64,000 bases of DNA, taken from Theocolax elegans (taxonomy: Eukaryota; Arthropoda; Insecta; Hymenoptera; Cerocephalidae). Below, in pieces: positions 31,700 through 42,848 of this stretch. Below the pieces are notes generated by a model. That model was not told the DNA's origin, ran no database searches, and saw only the letters and a program-made list of their open reading frames with translations. The stretch lies in NCBI GenBank assembly GCA_026168455.1, contig CM047431.1, positions 241,501 to 305,500 of the forward strand, written 5' to 3'. The position numbers and the translations under genes are program-made. Each line of letters starts with the position of its first letter. The first letter of the stretch is position 1.

Positions 31700-31845
31700 T
31701 CACTGCTGACTACCTCCAAATATTTTAGAAATCAACGTTCCTATAATTGGTGCCAGCAAGAGAGGAAGGAAACCGCCGCCTTGTTGCACAATTACTCGTT
31801 TCTTTTTTACCCAGTCATATTTACCATTTCTGTTGCTCTTTCTTT
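31700..31845 (-). CDS. Short Gly/hydrophobic virion-type peptide, start unclear
   Basis: The frame ending at TGA 31700-31702 encodes a basic stretch (KKKRVIVQQ) followed by GGGFLPLLLAPIIGTLISKIF. Short proteins with this pattern recur in Polinton and adenovirus-like genomes as membrane-active core peptides. No ATG exists in this frame after the last upstream stop. An in-frame-looking ATG at about 31832 is one base out, so a single-base indel at the GGGTAAAAAA run is likely. It fills exactly the gap between the small basic protein (stop at 31821) and the 236-aa gene (ATG at 31693). Confidence 0.5.
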
Positions 31846-32135
31846 TTTTTTGTTTCAACCAATTTTCGCAAAACTTTACGATATCTTTTCAATTTAGATT
31901 TTTGTGACTGTTTCAATGAGACAACACCTTTCAAGATATTCAACGCACACTCGCATATACAGTTAATTAAGTCTTTATTTGCTGAGCGTATAAGAGCTAA
32001 CCGTTGTTTATTATCTGCGTGACACAGAGCATTCAACACGGATACGCACTTTTTACTGAAATGGTTGGGTATACAGCCTCCTATTTGTCTCCTCGATCTT
32101 TTCTGCCTCATAGTTTGATTAGCACTGTCCATCAT
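31821..32135 (-). CDS. Small basic Polinton protein (104 aa)
   Basis: ATG at 32135, stop at 31821. A mostly helical, Lys/Arg-rich protein with CVSVLNALCHADNKQRLALI, ANKDLINCICECALNILKG and a lysine-rich end (KLKRYRKVLRKLVETKKKKEQ). I recall similar proteins, characterised by the NKxLIxCICECAxNxLxG block, in many animal Polinton-like elements. A role as a DNA-condensing core protein is plausible from composition but is inference. It lies 18 bases after the ATPase stop. Confidence 0.65.
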   Translation of the reverse strand: MMDSANQTMRQKRSRRQIGGCIPNHFSKKCVSVLNALCHADNKQRLALIRSANKDLINCICECALNILKGVVSLKQSQKSKLKRYRKVLRKLVETKKKKEQQKW

Positions 32136-32153
32136 TTTCTTCCTTCTCTATTC

Positions 32154-32822
32154 TTATCGAAATTTCAAGCTGTATTTTGGCACGTACACGTACTGCACTC
32201 TATCGTCGGGAAAGATTGACGTGCGAAATCGTATTTCTTCCCGAGTACTCTGTTTCAAATCTAGCAAAAGATATCCATGGGGTGGAGCTGTGCTATCCGA
32301 ATATGCCTCTTGTAAAAATTTTGGGTCTTCAGGGTAGACTTGACGAGCGAGGTATTGAATCTGTGCACGATCTCGTGGATTTTTAAAAATTACGATATAA
32401 TTGGCGTTTAAAGATATGTCTCGTTGTCCGGATCCTTTATGAAACAGATTTTGTGTAATAAAAATTACGCTAATATTTTTGTGATGGCTTCCTTTTGTAA
32501 ACAGATCTAACACTACGTTATTTGACGATTCTCTCATCAGGTCATCAATGATTATTAATTTATTCTTATTGTTGTCGTGAGAATAGTCGGAAGGTTGCGG
32601 TAGACCCTCGTGAAATTCTATTGTTTTACCGACGTATCCCCCCAACTTGAAGTCTGTTCTGTAGCTCTCTTGCCATTCACCATAGTAAAATAAAACTCTA
32701 TCAAACTTTGAATCGCAAATATCGGTAAGATTATGAAGAAACTTTTTAACGAATATAGTTTTACCACAACCCGTTGGTCCACTGATTATACACGTAAATG
32801 GATGTTTCCACTGTGTCTCCAT
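32154..32822 (-). CDS. FtsK/HerA-type genome-packaging ATPase (Polinton ATP)
   Basis: 222 residues, ATG at 32822. Walker A is SGPTGCGKT at residues ~14-22. Walker B is NKLIIIDDLM around residue 90. The sensor-like VIFITQNLFHKG follows, then the RDRAQIQYLARQVYP block typical of A32-like packaging ATPases of Polintons, adintoviruses and NCLDV relatives. Length agrees with the family and the frame is intact. It is the first gene of the visible cluster; the region upstream (32823 onward) holds no polymerase gene. Confidence 0.92.
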   Translation of the reverse strand: METQWKHPFTCIISGPTGCGKTIFVKKFLHNLTDICDSKFDRVLFYYGEWQESYRTDFKLGGYVGKTIEFHEGLPQPSDYSHDNNKNKLIIIDDLMRESSNNVVLDLFTKGSHHKNISVIFITQNLFHKGSGQRDISLNANYIVIFKNPRDRAQIQYLARQVYPEDPKFLQEAYSDSTAPPHGYLLLDLKQSTREEIRFRTSIFPDDRVQYVYVPKYSLKFR

Positions 32823-33057
32823 TATTTAAACTATTCTACAAAACTAAGAATTTTGGGTTTTTATATCAAATTCTATATAGAAGAAAACGCTGACCGGCGG
32901 CGGCGCGGCGCGGGAGCTTTGCTAGATATTTTCCGCAGAGTAATAAGCTAATTTCAATGTATAAGCTGATCTAGCCGCGTTTCATCAGCTAATTATGTGT
33001 AAATTCGCTTATTGTTATTATGTTTTTAGTAAATTAATGGGTTATAAACGTCTATCT
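32823..33057. other. Junction between Polinton block and satellite domain
   Basis: AT-rich up to about 32890, then a short GC-rich patch (GACCGGCGGCGGCGCGGCGCGGG) before AT-rich sequence that leads into the satellite flank. It probably includes the truncation point of the Polinton. No terminal repeat was recognised. Confidence 0.4.
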
Positions 33058-33309
33058 ACATAATATTAAAATTTTATAAGTGAAATTGTGAATTTTTCTG
33101 TAAAAAACCCCTTTTACTGTAAAAAATATTTAGTGAATGTCATTTTTTATGAGTCCATTTTGATCGCATTGATACGAGGATAAATTTACCACTATTACAA
33201 ATTTTTTAAAGAGTCGTTTTTTATTAGTTTTTTGGCTTGGAAGTTTCAGTAGTCCGCGTACGTACGTACGTACGTACGTACAACTTTTTATACATACATT
33301 TTACCATTA
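33058..33309. repeat. Satellite flank, copy 1, with (ACGT)n tract
   Basis: ACATAATATTAAAATTTTAT at 33058 starts a ~280-bp segment that recurs almost perfectly at 39426. It includes a run of about six ACGT/GTAC units at 33256-33281. It directly precedes the satellite array in both places. Confidence 0.85.
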
Positions 33310-36300
33310 ATAATTTCGGGAATTTCTGAAATATTTCAAAAAGACTCCACTAATTATAGTATTTTCTGGATATTTCGGGAATATCTGAGGAAATTCGGGA
33401 TGAATCTACCAATTACGGGATTTCCTGGATATTTAGGGAATTTCTGAGGTATTTCGGGATGATTCTACCAATTACGGGATTTCCTGGATATTACGCGAAA
33501 TTCTGTGGAAATTCGCGATGAATCTACCAATTACGGAATATCCTGGACCTTTCGGGAATTTTTGAGCTATTTCGGGATAACTAAACAAATTACGGGATTT
33601 CCTGGATATTTCGGGAATTTCTTAGGTATTTCTGGATAACTCTACTAATTACGGGATTTCCAGAATATTTCGGGAATTTCTGACATATTTTTGAATGTCT
33701 CCACTAATTATGGAATTTCCTGGATATTTCGGGAATTTCTGAGGAAATTAGGGATAACACCAATAATAACGGGATTTTCTGGATACTTCGGGAATTTCTG
33801 AGATATTTCGAAATGTCTCCACTAATTGTGGAATTTCCTGGATGTTTCGGGAATTTCTGATCTATTTCGGGATGACGCTGCTAATTTCGGGATTTCCTGG
33901 ATATTTCGGGAATTTCTGAAGAAATTCGGGATGAGTATAATAATTATTGAATTTCCTGGATATTTCGGGAATTTCTGAAAGATTTCAGCTAGGCTCCACT
34001 AATTATGGTATTTCCTGGATATTTCGGGAATTCCTGAGGTATTTCTTGATAACTCTACTAATTAAGGGATTTCCTGGACATTTCGGGAATTTCCTAGGTA
34101 TTTCGAAATGTCTCAACTAATTGTGGAATTTCCTGGATATTTCGGGAGTTTCTGAGGTATTTCGGGATGATTCTACCAATTACGGGTTTTCCTGGATATT
34201 ACGCCAATTGCTGAGGTATTTCGGGATGACGCTACTAATTACGGGAATTTCTGGATATCTCGGGAATTTCTGGAAAAATTCGGGATGACTACTAATTACG
34301 GGATTTCTTGGATATTTCGGGAATATCTGAAATATTTCAAAAAGACTCCACTAATTATAGTATTTTCTGGATATTTCGGGAATATCTGAGGAAATTCGGG
34401 ATGAATCTACCAGTTACGGGATTTCCTGGATATTTAGGGAATTTCTGAGGTATTTCGGGATGATTCTACCAATTACGGGATTTCCTGGATATTACGCGAA
34501 ATTCTGTGGAAATTCGCGATGAATCTACCAATTACGGAATATCCTGGACCTTTCGGGAATTTTTGAGCTATTTCGGGATAAGTAAACAAATTACGGGATT
34601 TCCTGGATATTTCGGGAATTTCTTAGGTATTTCTGGATAACTCTACTAATTACGGGATTTCCAGAATATTTCGGGAATTTCTGACATATTTTTGAATGTC
34701 TCCACTAATTATGGAATTTCCTGGATATTTCGGGAATTTCTGAGGAAATTAGGGATAACACCAATAATAACGGGATTTTCTGGATACTTCGGGAATTTCT
34801 GAGATATTTCGAAATGTCTCCACTAATTGTGGAATTTCCTGGATGTTTCGGGAATTTCTGATCTATTTCGGGATGACGCTGCTAATTTCGGGATTTCCTG
34901 GATATTTCGGGAATTTCTGAAGAAATTCGGGATGAGTATAATAATTATTGAATTTCCTGGATATTTCGGGAATTTCTGAAAGATTTCAGCTAGGCTCCAC
35001 TAATTATGGTATTTCCTGGATATTTCGGGAATTCCTGAGGTATTTCTTGATAACTCTACTAATTAAGGGATTTCCTGGACATTTCGAGAATTTCCTAGGT
35101 ATTTCGAAATGTCTCAACTAATTGTGGAATTTCCTGGATATTTCGGGAGTTTCTGAGGTATTTCGGGATGATTCTACCAATTACGGGTTTTCCTGGATAT
35201 TACGCCAATTGCTGAGGTATTTCGGGATGACGCTACTAATTACGGGAATTTCTGGATATTTCGGGAATTTCTGGAAAAATTCGGGATGACTACTAATTAC
35301 GGGATTTCTTGGATATTTCGGGAATATCTGAAATATTTCAAAAAGACTCCACTAATTATAGTATTTCCTGGATATTTCGGGAATATCTAAGGAAATTCGG
35401 GATGAATCTACCAATTACGGGATTTCCTGGATATTTAGGGAATTTCTGAGGTATTTCGGGATGATTCTACCAATTACGGGATTTCCTGGATATTACGCGA
35501 AATTCTGTGGAAATTCGCGATGAATCTACCAATTACGGAATATCCTGGACCTTTCGGGAATTTTTGAGCTATTTCGGGATAACTAAATAAATTACGGGAT
35601 TTCCTGGATATTTCGGGAATTTCTTAGGTATTTCTGGATAACTCTACTAATTACGGGATTTCCAGGATATTTCGGGAATTTCTGACATATTTTTGAATGT
35701 CTCCACTAATTATGGAATTTCCTGGATATTTCGGGAATTTCTGAGGAAATTAGGGATAACACCAATAATAACGGGATTTTCTGGATACTTCGGGAATTTC
35801 TGAGATATTTCGAAATGTCTCCACTAATTGTGGAATTTCCTGGATGTTTCGGGAATTTCTGATCTATTTCGGGATGACGCTGCTAATTTCGGGATTTCCT
35901 GGATATTTCGGGAATTTCTGAAGAAATTCGGGATGAGTATAATAATTATTGAATTTCCTGGATATTTCGGGAATTTCTGAAAGATTTCAGCTAGGCTCCA
36001 CTAATTATGGTATTTCCTGGATATTTCGGGAATACCTGAGGTATTTCTTGATAACTCTACTAATTAAGGGATTTCCTGGACATTTCGGGAATTTCCTAGG
36101 TATTTCGAAATGTCTCAACTAATTGTGGAATTTCCTGGATATTTCGGGAGTTTCTGAGGTATTTCGGGATGATTCTACCAATTACGGGTTTTCCTGGATA
36201 TTACGCCAATTGCTGAGGTATTTCGGGATGACGCTACTAATTACGGGAATTTCTGGATATCTCGGGAATTTCTGGAAAAATTCGGGATGACTACTAATTA

Positions 36301-39300
36301 CGGGATTTCTTGGATATTTCGGGAATATCTGAAATATTTCAAAAAGACTCCACTAATTATAGTATTTTCTGGATATTTCGGGAATATCTGAGGAAATTCG
36401 GGATGAATCTACCAATTACGGGATTTCCTGGATATTTAGGGAATTTCTGAGGTATTTCGGGATGATTCTACCAATTACGGGATTTCCTGGATATTACGCG
36501 AAATTCTGTGGAAATTCGCGATGAATCTACCAATTACGGAATATCCTGGACCTTTCGGGAATTTTTGAGCTATTTCGGGATAACTAAACAAATTACGGGA
36601 TTTCCTGGATATTTCGGGAATTTCTTAGGTATTTCTGGATAACTCTACTAATTACGGGATTTCCAGAATATTTCGGGAATTTCTGACATATTTTTGAATG
36701 TCTCCACTAATTATGGAATTTCCTGGATATTTCGGGAATTTCTGAGGAAATTAGGGATAACACCAATAATAACGGGATTTTCTGGATACTTCGGGAATTT
36801 CTGAGATATTTCGAAATGTCTCCACTAATTGTGGAATTTCCTGGATGTTTCGGGAATTTCTGATCTATTTCGGGATGACGCTGCTAATTTCGGGATTTCC
36901 TGGATATTTCGGGAATTTTTGAAGAAATTCGGGATGAGTATAATAATTATTGAATTTCCTGGATATTTCGGGAATTTCTGAAAGATTTCAGCTAGGCTCC
37001 ACTAATTATGGTATTTCCTGGATATTTCGGGAATTCCTGAGGTATTTCTTGATAACTCTACTAATTAAGGGATTTCCTGGACATTTCGGGAATTTCCTAG
37101 GTATTTCGAAATGTCTCAACTAATTGTGGAATTTCCTGGATATTTCGGGAGTTTCTGAGGTATTTCGGGATGATTCTACCAATTACGGGTTTTCCTGGAT
37201 ATTACGCCAATTGCTGAGGTATTTCGGGATGACGCTACTAATTACGGGAATTTCTGGATATTTCGGGAATTTCTGGAAAAATTCGGGATGACTACTAATT
37301 ACGGGATTTCTTGGATATTTCGGGAATATCTGATATATTTCAAAAAGACTCCACTAATTATAGTATTTCCTGGATATTTCGGGAATATCTAAGGAAATTC
37401 GGGATGAATCTACCAATTACGGGATTTCCTGGATATTTAGGGAATTTCTGAGGTATTTCGGGATGATTCTACCAATTACGGGATTTCCTGGATATTACGC
37501 GAAATTCTGTGGAAATTCGCGATGAATCTACCAATTACGGAATATCCTGGACCTTTCGGGAATTTTTGAGCTATTTCGGGATAACTAAACAAATTACGGG
37601 ATTTCCTGGATATTTCGGGAATTTCTTAGGTATTTCTGGATAACTCTACTAATTACGGGATTTCCAGGATATTTCGGGAATTTCTGACATATTTTTGAAT
37701 GTCTCCACTAATTATGGAATTTCCTGGATATTTCGGGAATTTCTGAGGAAATTAGGGGTAACACCAATAATAACGGGATTTTCTGGATACTTCGGGAATT
37801 TCTGAGATATTTTGAAATGTCTCCACTAATTGTGGAATTTCCTGGATGTTTCGGGAATTTCTGATCTATTTCGGGATGACGCTGCTAATTTCGGGATTTC
37901 CTGGATATTTCGGGAATTTCTGAAGAAATTCGGGATGAGTATAATAATTATTGAATTTCCTGGATATTTCGGGAATTTCTGAAAGATTTCAGCTAGGCTC
38001 CACTGATTATGGTATTTCCTGGATATTTCGGGAATTCCTGAGGTATTTCTTGATAACTCTACTAATTAAGGGATTTCCTGGACATTTCGGGAATTTCCTA
38101 GGTATTTCGAAATGTCTCAACTAATTGTGGAATTTCCTGGATATTTCGGGAGTTTCTGAGGTATTTCGGGATGATTCTACCAATTACGGGTTTTCCTGGA
38201 TATTACGCCAATTGCTGAGGTATTTCGGGATGACGCTACTAATTACGGGAATTTCTGGATATTTCGGGAATTTCTGGAAAAATTCGGGATGACTACTAAT
38301 TACGGGATTTCTTGGATATTTCGGGAATATCTGAAATATTTCAAAAAGACTCCACTAATTATAGTATTTCCTGGATATTTCGGGAATATCTAAGGAAATT
38401 CGGGATGAATCTACCAATTACGGGATTTCCTGGATATTTAGGGAATTTCTGAGGTATTTCGGGATGATTCTACCAATTACGGGATTTCCTGGATATTACG
38501 CGAAATTCTGTGGAAATTCGCGATGAATCTACCAATTACGGAATATCCTGGACCTTTCGGGAATTTTTGAGCTATTTCGGGATAACTAAACAAATTACGG
38601 GATTTCCTGGATATTTCGGGAATTTCTGAGGTATTTCTGGATAACTCTACTAATTACGGGATTTCCAGGATATTTCGGGAATTTCTGACATATTTTTGAA
38701 TGTCTCCACTAATTATGGAATTTCCTGGATATTTCGGGAATTTCTGAGGAAATTAGGGATAACACCAATAATAACGGGATTTTCTGGATACTTCGGGAAT
38801 TTCTGAGATATTTCGAAATGTCTCCACTAATTGTGGAATTTCCTGGATGTTTCGGGAATTTCTGATCTATTTCGGGATGACGCTGCTAATTTCGGGATTT
38901 CCTGGATATTTCGGGAATTTCTGAAGAAATCGGGATGAGTATAATAATTATTGAATTTCCTGGATATTTCGGGAATTTCTGAAAGATTTCAGCTAGGCTC
39001 CACTAATTATGGTATTTCCTGGATATTTCGGGAATTCCTGAGGTATTTCTTGATAACTCTACTAATTAAGGGATTTCCTGGACATTTCGGGAATTTCCTA
39101 GGTATTTCGAAATGTCTCAACTAATTGTGGAATTTCCTGGATATTTCGGGAGTTTCTGAGGTATTTCGGGATGATTCTACCAATTACGGGATTTCCTGGA
39201 TATTACGCGAAATTCTGTGGAAATTCGCGATGAATCTACCAATTACGGAATATCCTGGACCTTTCGGGAATTTTTGAGCTATTTCGGGATAACTAAACAA

Positions 39301-39425
39301 ATTACGGGATTTCCTGGATATTTCGGGAATTTCTTAGGTATTTCTGGATAACTCTACTAATTACGGGATTTCCAGGATATTTCGGGAATTTCTGACATAT
39401 TTTTGAATGTCTCCACTAATTATAT
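33310..39425. repeat. Satellite array 1: ~59-bp monomers in a ~1001-bp higher-order repeat
   Basis: Each monomer is a variant of TTTCCTGGATATTTCGGGAA plus a TTTCTGAGGTATTTCGGGATGAC-like half and CTACTAATTACGGG. About 17 monomers make a larger unit. The diagnostic AAGACTCCACTAATTATAG variant recurs at about 33341, 34342, 35344, 36344, 37345 and 38346, i.e. every 1000-1002 bp. Higher-order copies are about 98-99% alike whereas monomers within a unit differ much more. The last copy is shortened near 39180 by a jump between similar monomers. No coding function. Confidence 0.95.
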
Positions 39426-39690
39426 TACTACATAATATTAAAATTTTATAAGTGAAATTGTGAATTTTTCTGTAAAAAACCCCTTTTACTGTAAAAAATA
39501 TTTAGTGAATGTCATTTTTTATGAGTCCATTTTGATCGCATTGATACGAGGATAAATTTACCACTATTACAAATTTTTTAAAGAGTCGTTTTTTATTAGT
39601 TTTTTGGCTTGGAAGTTTCAGTAGTCCGCGTACGTACGTACGTACGTACGTACAACTTTTTATACATACATTTTACCATTAATAATTTCG
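39426..39690. repeat. Satellite flank, copy 2, with (ACGT)n tract
   Basis: Near-identical to 33058-33309, now embedded inside the array. It shows that a block of flank plus array (~6.37 kb) was duplicated in tandem, or that the assembly repeats it. Confidence 0.88.
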
Positions 39691-42299
39691 GGAATTTCTG
39701 AAATATTTCAAAAAGACTCCACTAATTATAGTATTTTCTGGATATTTCGGGAATATCTGAGGAAATTCGGGATGAATCTACCAATTACGGGATTTCCTGG
39801 ATATTTAGGGAATTTCTGAGGTATTTCGGGATGATTCTACCAATTACGGGATTTCCTGGATATTACGCGAAATTCTGTGGAAATTCGCGATGAATCTACC
39901 AATTACGGAATATCCTGGACCTTTCGGGAATTTTTGAGCTATTTCGGGTAACTAAACAAATTACGGGATTTCCTGGAGATTTCGGGAATTTCTTAGGTAT
40001 TTCTGGATAACTCTACTAATTACGGGGATTTCCAGAATATTTCGGGAATTTCTGACATATTTTTGAAGTGTCTCCACTAATTATGGAATTTCGCTGGATA
40101 GTTGGTCGGGAATTTCTGAGGAAATTAGGGATAACAGGCCATAAGTGAAGCGGGAATTTTCTGGATACTTCGGGAATTTCTGAGATTATTTCCCCGGAAA
40201 TGTCTCCACTAATTGTGGAATTTCCTGGATGTTTCGGGAGATTTCTGATGCTATATTCGGGTATGAACGTGGCTAATTTCGGGATTTCCTGGATATTTCG
40301 TTAGGTATTCTGGATAACTCTACTAATTACGGATTTCCAGAATATTTCGGGAATTTCTGACATATTTTTGAATGTCTCCACTAATTATGGAATTTCCTGG
40401 ATATTCGGGAATTTCTGAGGAAATTAGGGATAACACCAATAATAACGGGATTTTCTGGATACTTCGGGAATTTCTGAGATATTTCGAAATGTCTCCACTA
40501 ATTGTGGAATTTCCTGGATGTTTCGGGAATTTCTGATCTATTTCGGGATGACGCTGCTAATTTCGGGATTTCCTGGATATTTCGGGAATTTCTGAAGAAA
40601 TTCGGGATGAGTATAATAATTATTGAATTTCCTGGATATTTCGGGAATTTCTGAAAGATTTCAGCTAGGCTCCACTAATTATGGTATTTCCTGGATATTT
40701 CGGGAATTCCTGAGGTATTTCTTGATAACTCTACTAATTAAGGGATTTCCTGGACATTTCGGGAATTTCCTAGGTATTTCGAAATGTCTCAACTAATTGT
40801 GGAATTTCCTGGATATTTCGGGAGTTTCTGAGGTATTTCGGGATGATTCTACCAATTACGGGTTTTCCTGGATATTACGCCAATTGCTGAGGTATTTCGG
40901 GATGACGCTACTAATTACGGGAATTTCTGGATATCTCGGGAATTTCTGGAAAAATTCGGGATGACTACTAATTACGGGATTTCTTGGATATTTCGGGAAT
41001 ATCTGAAATATTTCAAAAAGACTCCACTAATTATAGTATTTTCTGGATATTTCGGGAATATCTGAGGAATTCGGGATGAATCTACCAATTACGGGATTTC
41101 CTGGATATTTAGGGAATTTCTGAGGTATTTCGGGATGATTCTACCAATTACGGGATTTCCTGGATATTACGCGAAATTCTGTGGAAATTCGCGATGAATC
41201 TACCAATTACGGAATATCCTGGACCTTTCGGGAATTTTTGAGCTATTTCGGGATAACTAAACAAATTACGGGATTTCCTGGATATTTCGGGAATTTCTTA
41301 GGTATTTCTGGATAACTCTACTAATTACGGGATTTCCAGAATATTTCGGGAATTTCTGACATATTTTGAATGTCTCCACTAATTATGGAATTTCCTGGAT
41401 ATTTCGGGAATTTCTGAGGAAATTAGGGATAACACCAATAATACGGGATTTTCTGGATACTTCGGGAATTTCTGAGATATTTCGAAATGTCTCCACTAAT
41501 TGTGGAATTTCCTGGATGTTTCGGGAATTTCTGATCTATTTCGGGATGACGCTGCTAATTTCGGGATTTCCTGGATATTTCGGGAATTTCTGAAGAAATT
41601 CGGGATGAGTATAATAATTATTGAATTTCCTGGATATTTCGGGAATTTCTGAAAGATTTCAGCTAGGCTCCACTAATTATGGTATTTCCTGGATATTTCG
41701 GGAATTCCTGAGGTATTTCTTGATAACTCTACTAATTAAGGGATTTCCTGGACATTTCGGGAATTTCCTAGGTATTTCGAAATGTCTCAACTAATTGTGG
41801 AATTTCCTGATATTTCGGGAGTTTCTGAGGTATTCGGGATGATTCTACCAATTACGGGTTTCCTGGATATTACGCCAATTGCTGAGGTATTTCGGGATGA
41901 CGCTACTAATTACGGGAATTTCTGGATATTCGGGAATTTCTGGAAAAATTCGGGATGACTACTAATTACGGGATTTCTTGGATATTTCGGGAATATCTGA
42001 AATATTTCAAAAGACTCCACTAATTATAGTATTTTCTGGATATTTCGGGAATATCTGAAGGAAATTCGGGATGAATCTACCAATTACGGGATTTCCTGGA
42101 TATTTAGGGAATTTCTGAGGTATTTCGGGATGATTCTACCAATTACGGGATTTCCTGGATATTACGCGAAATTCTGTGGAAATTCGCGATGAATCTACCA
42201 ATTACGGAATATCCTGGACCTTTCGGGAATTTTTGAGCTATTTCGGGATAACTAAATAAATTACGGGATTTCCTGGATATTTCGGGAATTTCTTAGGTA
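39691..42299. repeat. Satellite array 2, with a low-quality patch, running into the gap
   Basis: Same monomers and ~1-kb unit as array 1. Between about 39940 and 40310 there are many irregular insertions and deletions not seen elsewhere (for example a broken monomer near 40095 and 40130), as expected from poorly polished reads. Single-base losses continue to 42290. Confidence 0.92.
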
Positions 42300-42399
42300 N
42301 NNNNNNNNNNNNNNNNNNNNNNNNNNNNNNNNNNNNNNNNNNNNNNNNNNNNNNNNNNNNNNNNNNNNNNNNNNNNNNNNNNNNNNNNNNNNNNNNNNN
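42300..42399. other. Assembly gap, exactly 100 N
   Basis: A round-number N run inside the satellite conventionally marks a gap of unknown size. The satellite is not found on its right side. Confidence 0.98.
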
Positions 42400-42848
42400 C
42401 TACACACACACAGGGAAGCCGCATCACCGAGCACAAAAGCAACAGCTCAGGAGTCTCCAAGAAGATCCAAAGGAAGTTTGAAGTCCAAGTAATGCCAGGG
42501 AGTGGTGAGGAGAAGTCCTTTACATCACGCCTGGAGAAGCAGCGTAGCCAATCGCCTCCCACAGCAGCCATCCAGTACAGCAAATAAACCTGTAAGATTA
42601 CTGCTTACAGTGTGCACCTTACAAAGGAAGAGGACAGGATCACACAGCAGTGAACAGCTGTGTATAGGATGGGTGCAGAGGAGAGGTTAGGTGAGACAAC
42701 AACATATAAACCGAGTAGCCGTACGGTTTATAACTCACCCAGGTAAACACGCTGTACTGCATTCCCGAGTCCTCGAGCCAGTGATCGTAATAGAGAAGAA
42801 GGAGGCAGCCAAGAACACCACGACGAAGGCCGAACAGCTACGTCGTCG
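42400..42848. other. Unassigned sequence right of the gap
   Basis: More balanced composition than its surroundings. One frame is open from the gap edge to TAA near 42586 (ending QYSK) and could be the tail of a coding exon or a LINE, but nothing was recognised. The right end contains CGTCGTCG, the presumed target of the neighbouring TIR element. Confidence 0.35.

Larger units (their letters stand above)
25895..32822 (-). mobile_element. Polinton/Maverick virion and integration gene block
   Basis: Ten minus-strand frames, mostly separated by fewer than 20 bases or overlapping, encode the packaging ATPase, capsid proteins, maturation protease and retroviral-type integrase that define Polintons (Mavericks/adintovirus-like elements). 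Density and uniform strand resemble a viral late cluster. The hallmark protein-primed DNA polymerase B is absent from the visible sequence, and the ATPase side ends near 32880 against GC-rich DNA and satellite. TIRs were not found. It is either a truncated element or its polymerase end has been displaced. Confidence 0.9.

Noticed and set aside
33310..42299. Regularly spaced repeats that could suggest a CRISPR array
   Set aside because: The units are contiguous diverged monomers with no unique spacers, organised in a 1-kb higher-order repeat in an evidently eukaryotic context.
33310..42299. STAT-type sites (TTCnnnGAA) in the satellite monomer
   Set aside because: The spacing in TTCGGGAA is two bases, not three, so it fits a heat-shock-type dimer better than a STAT site.
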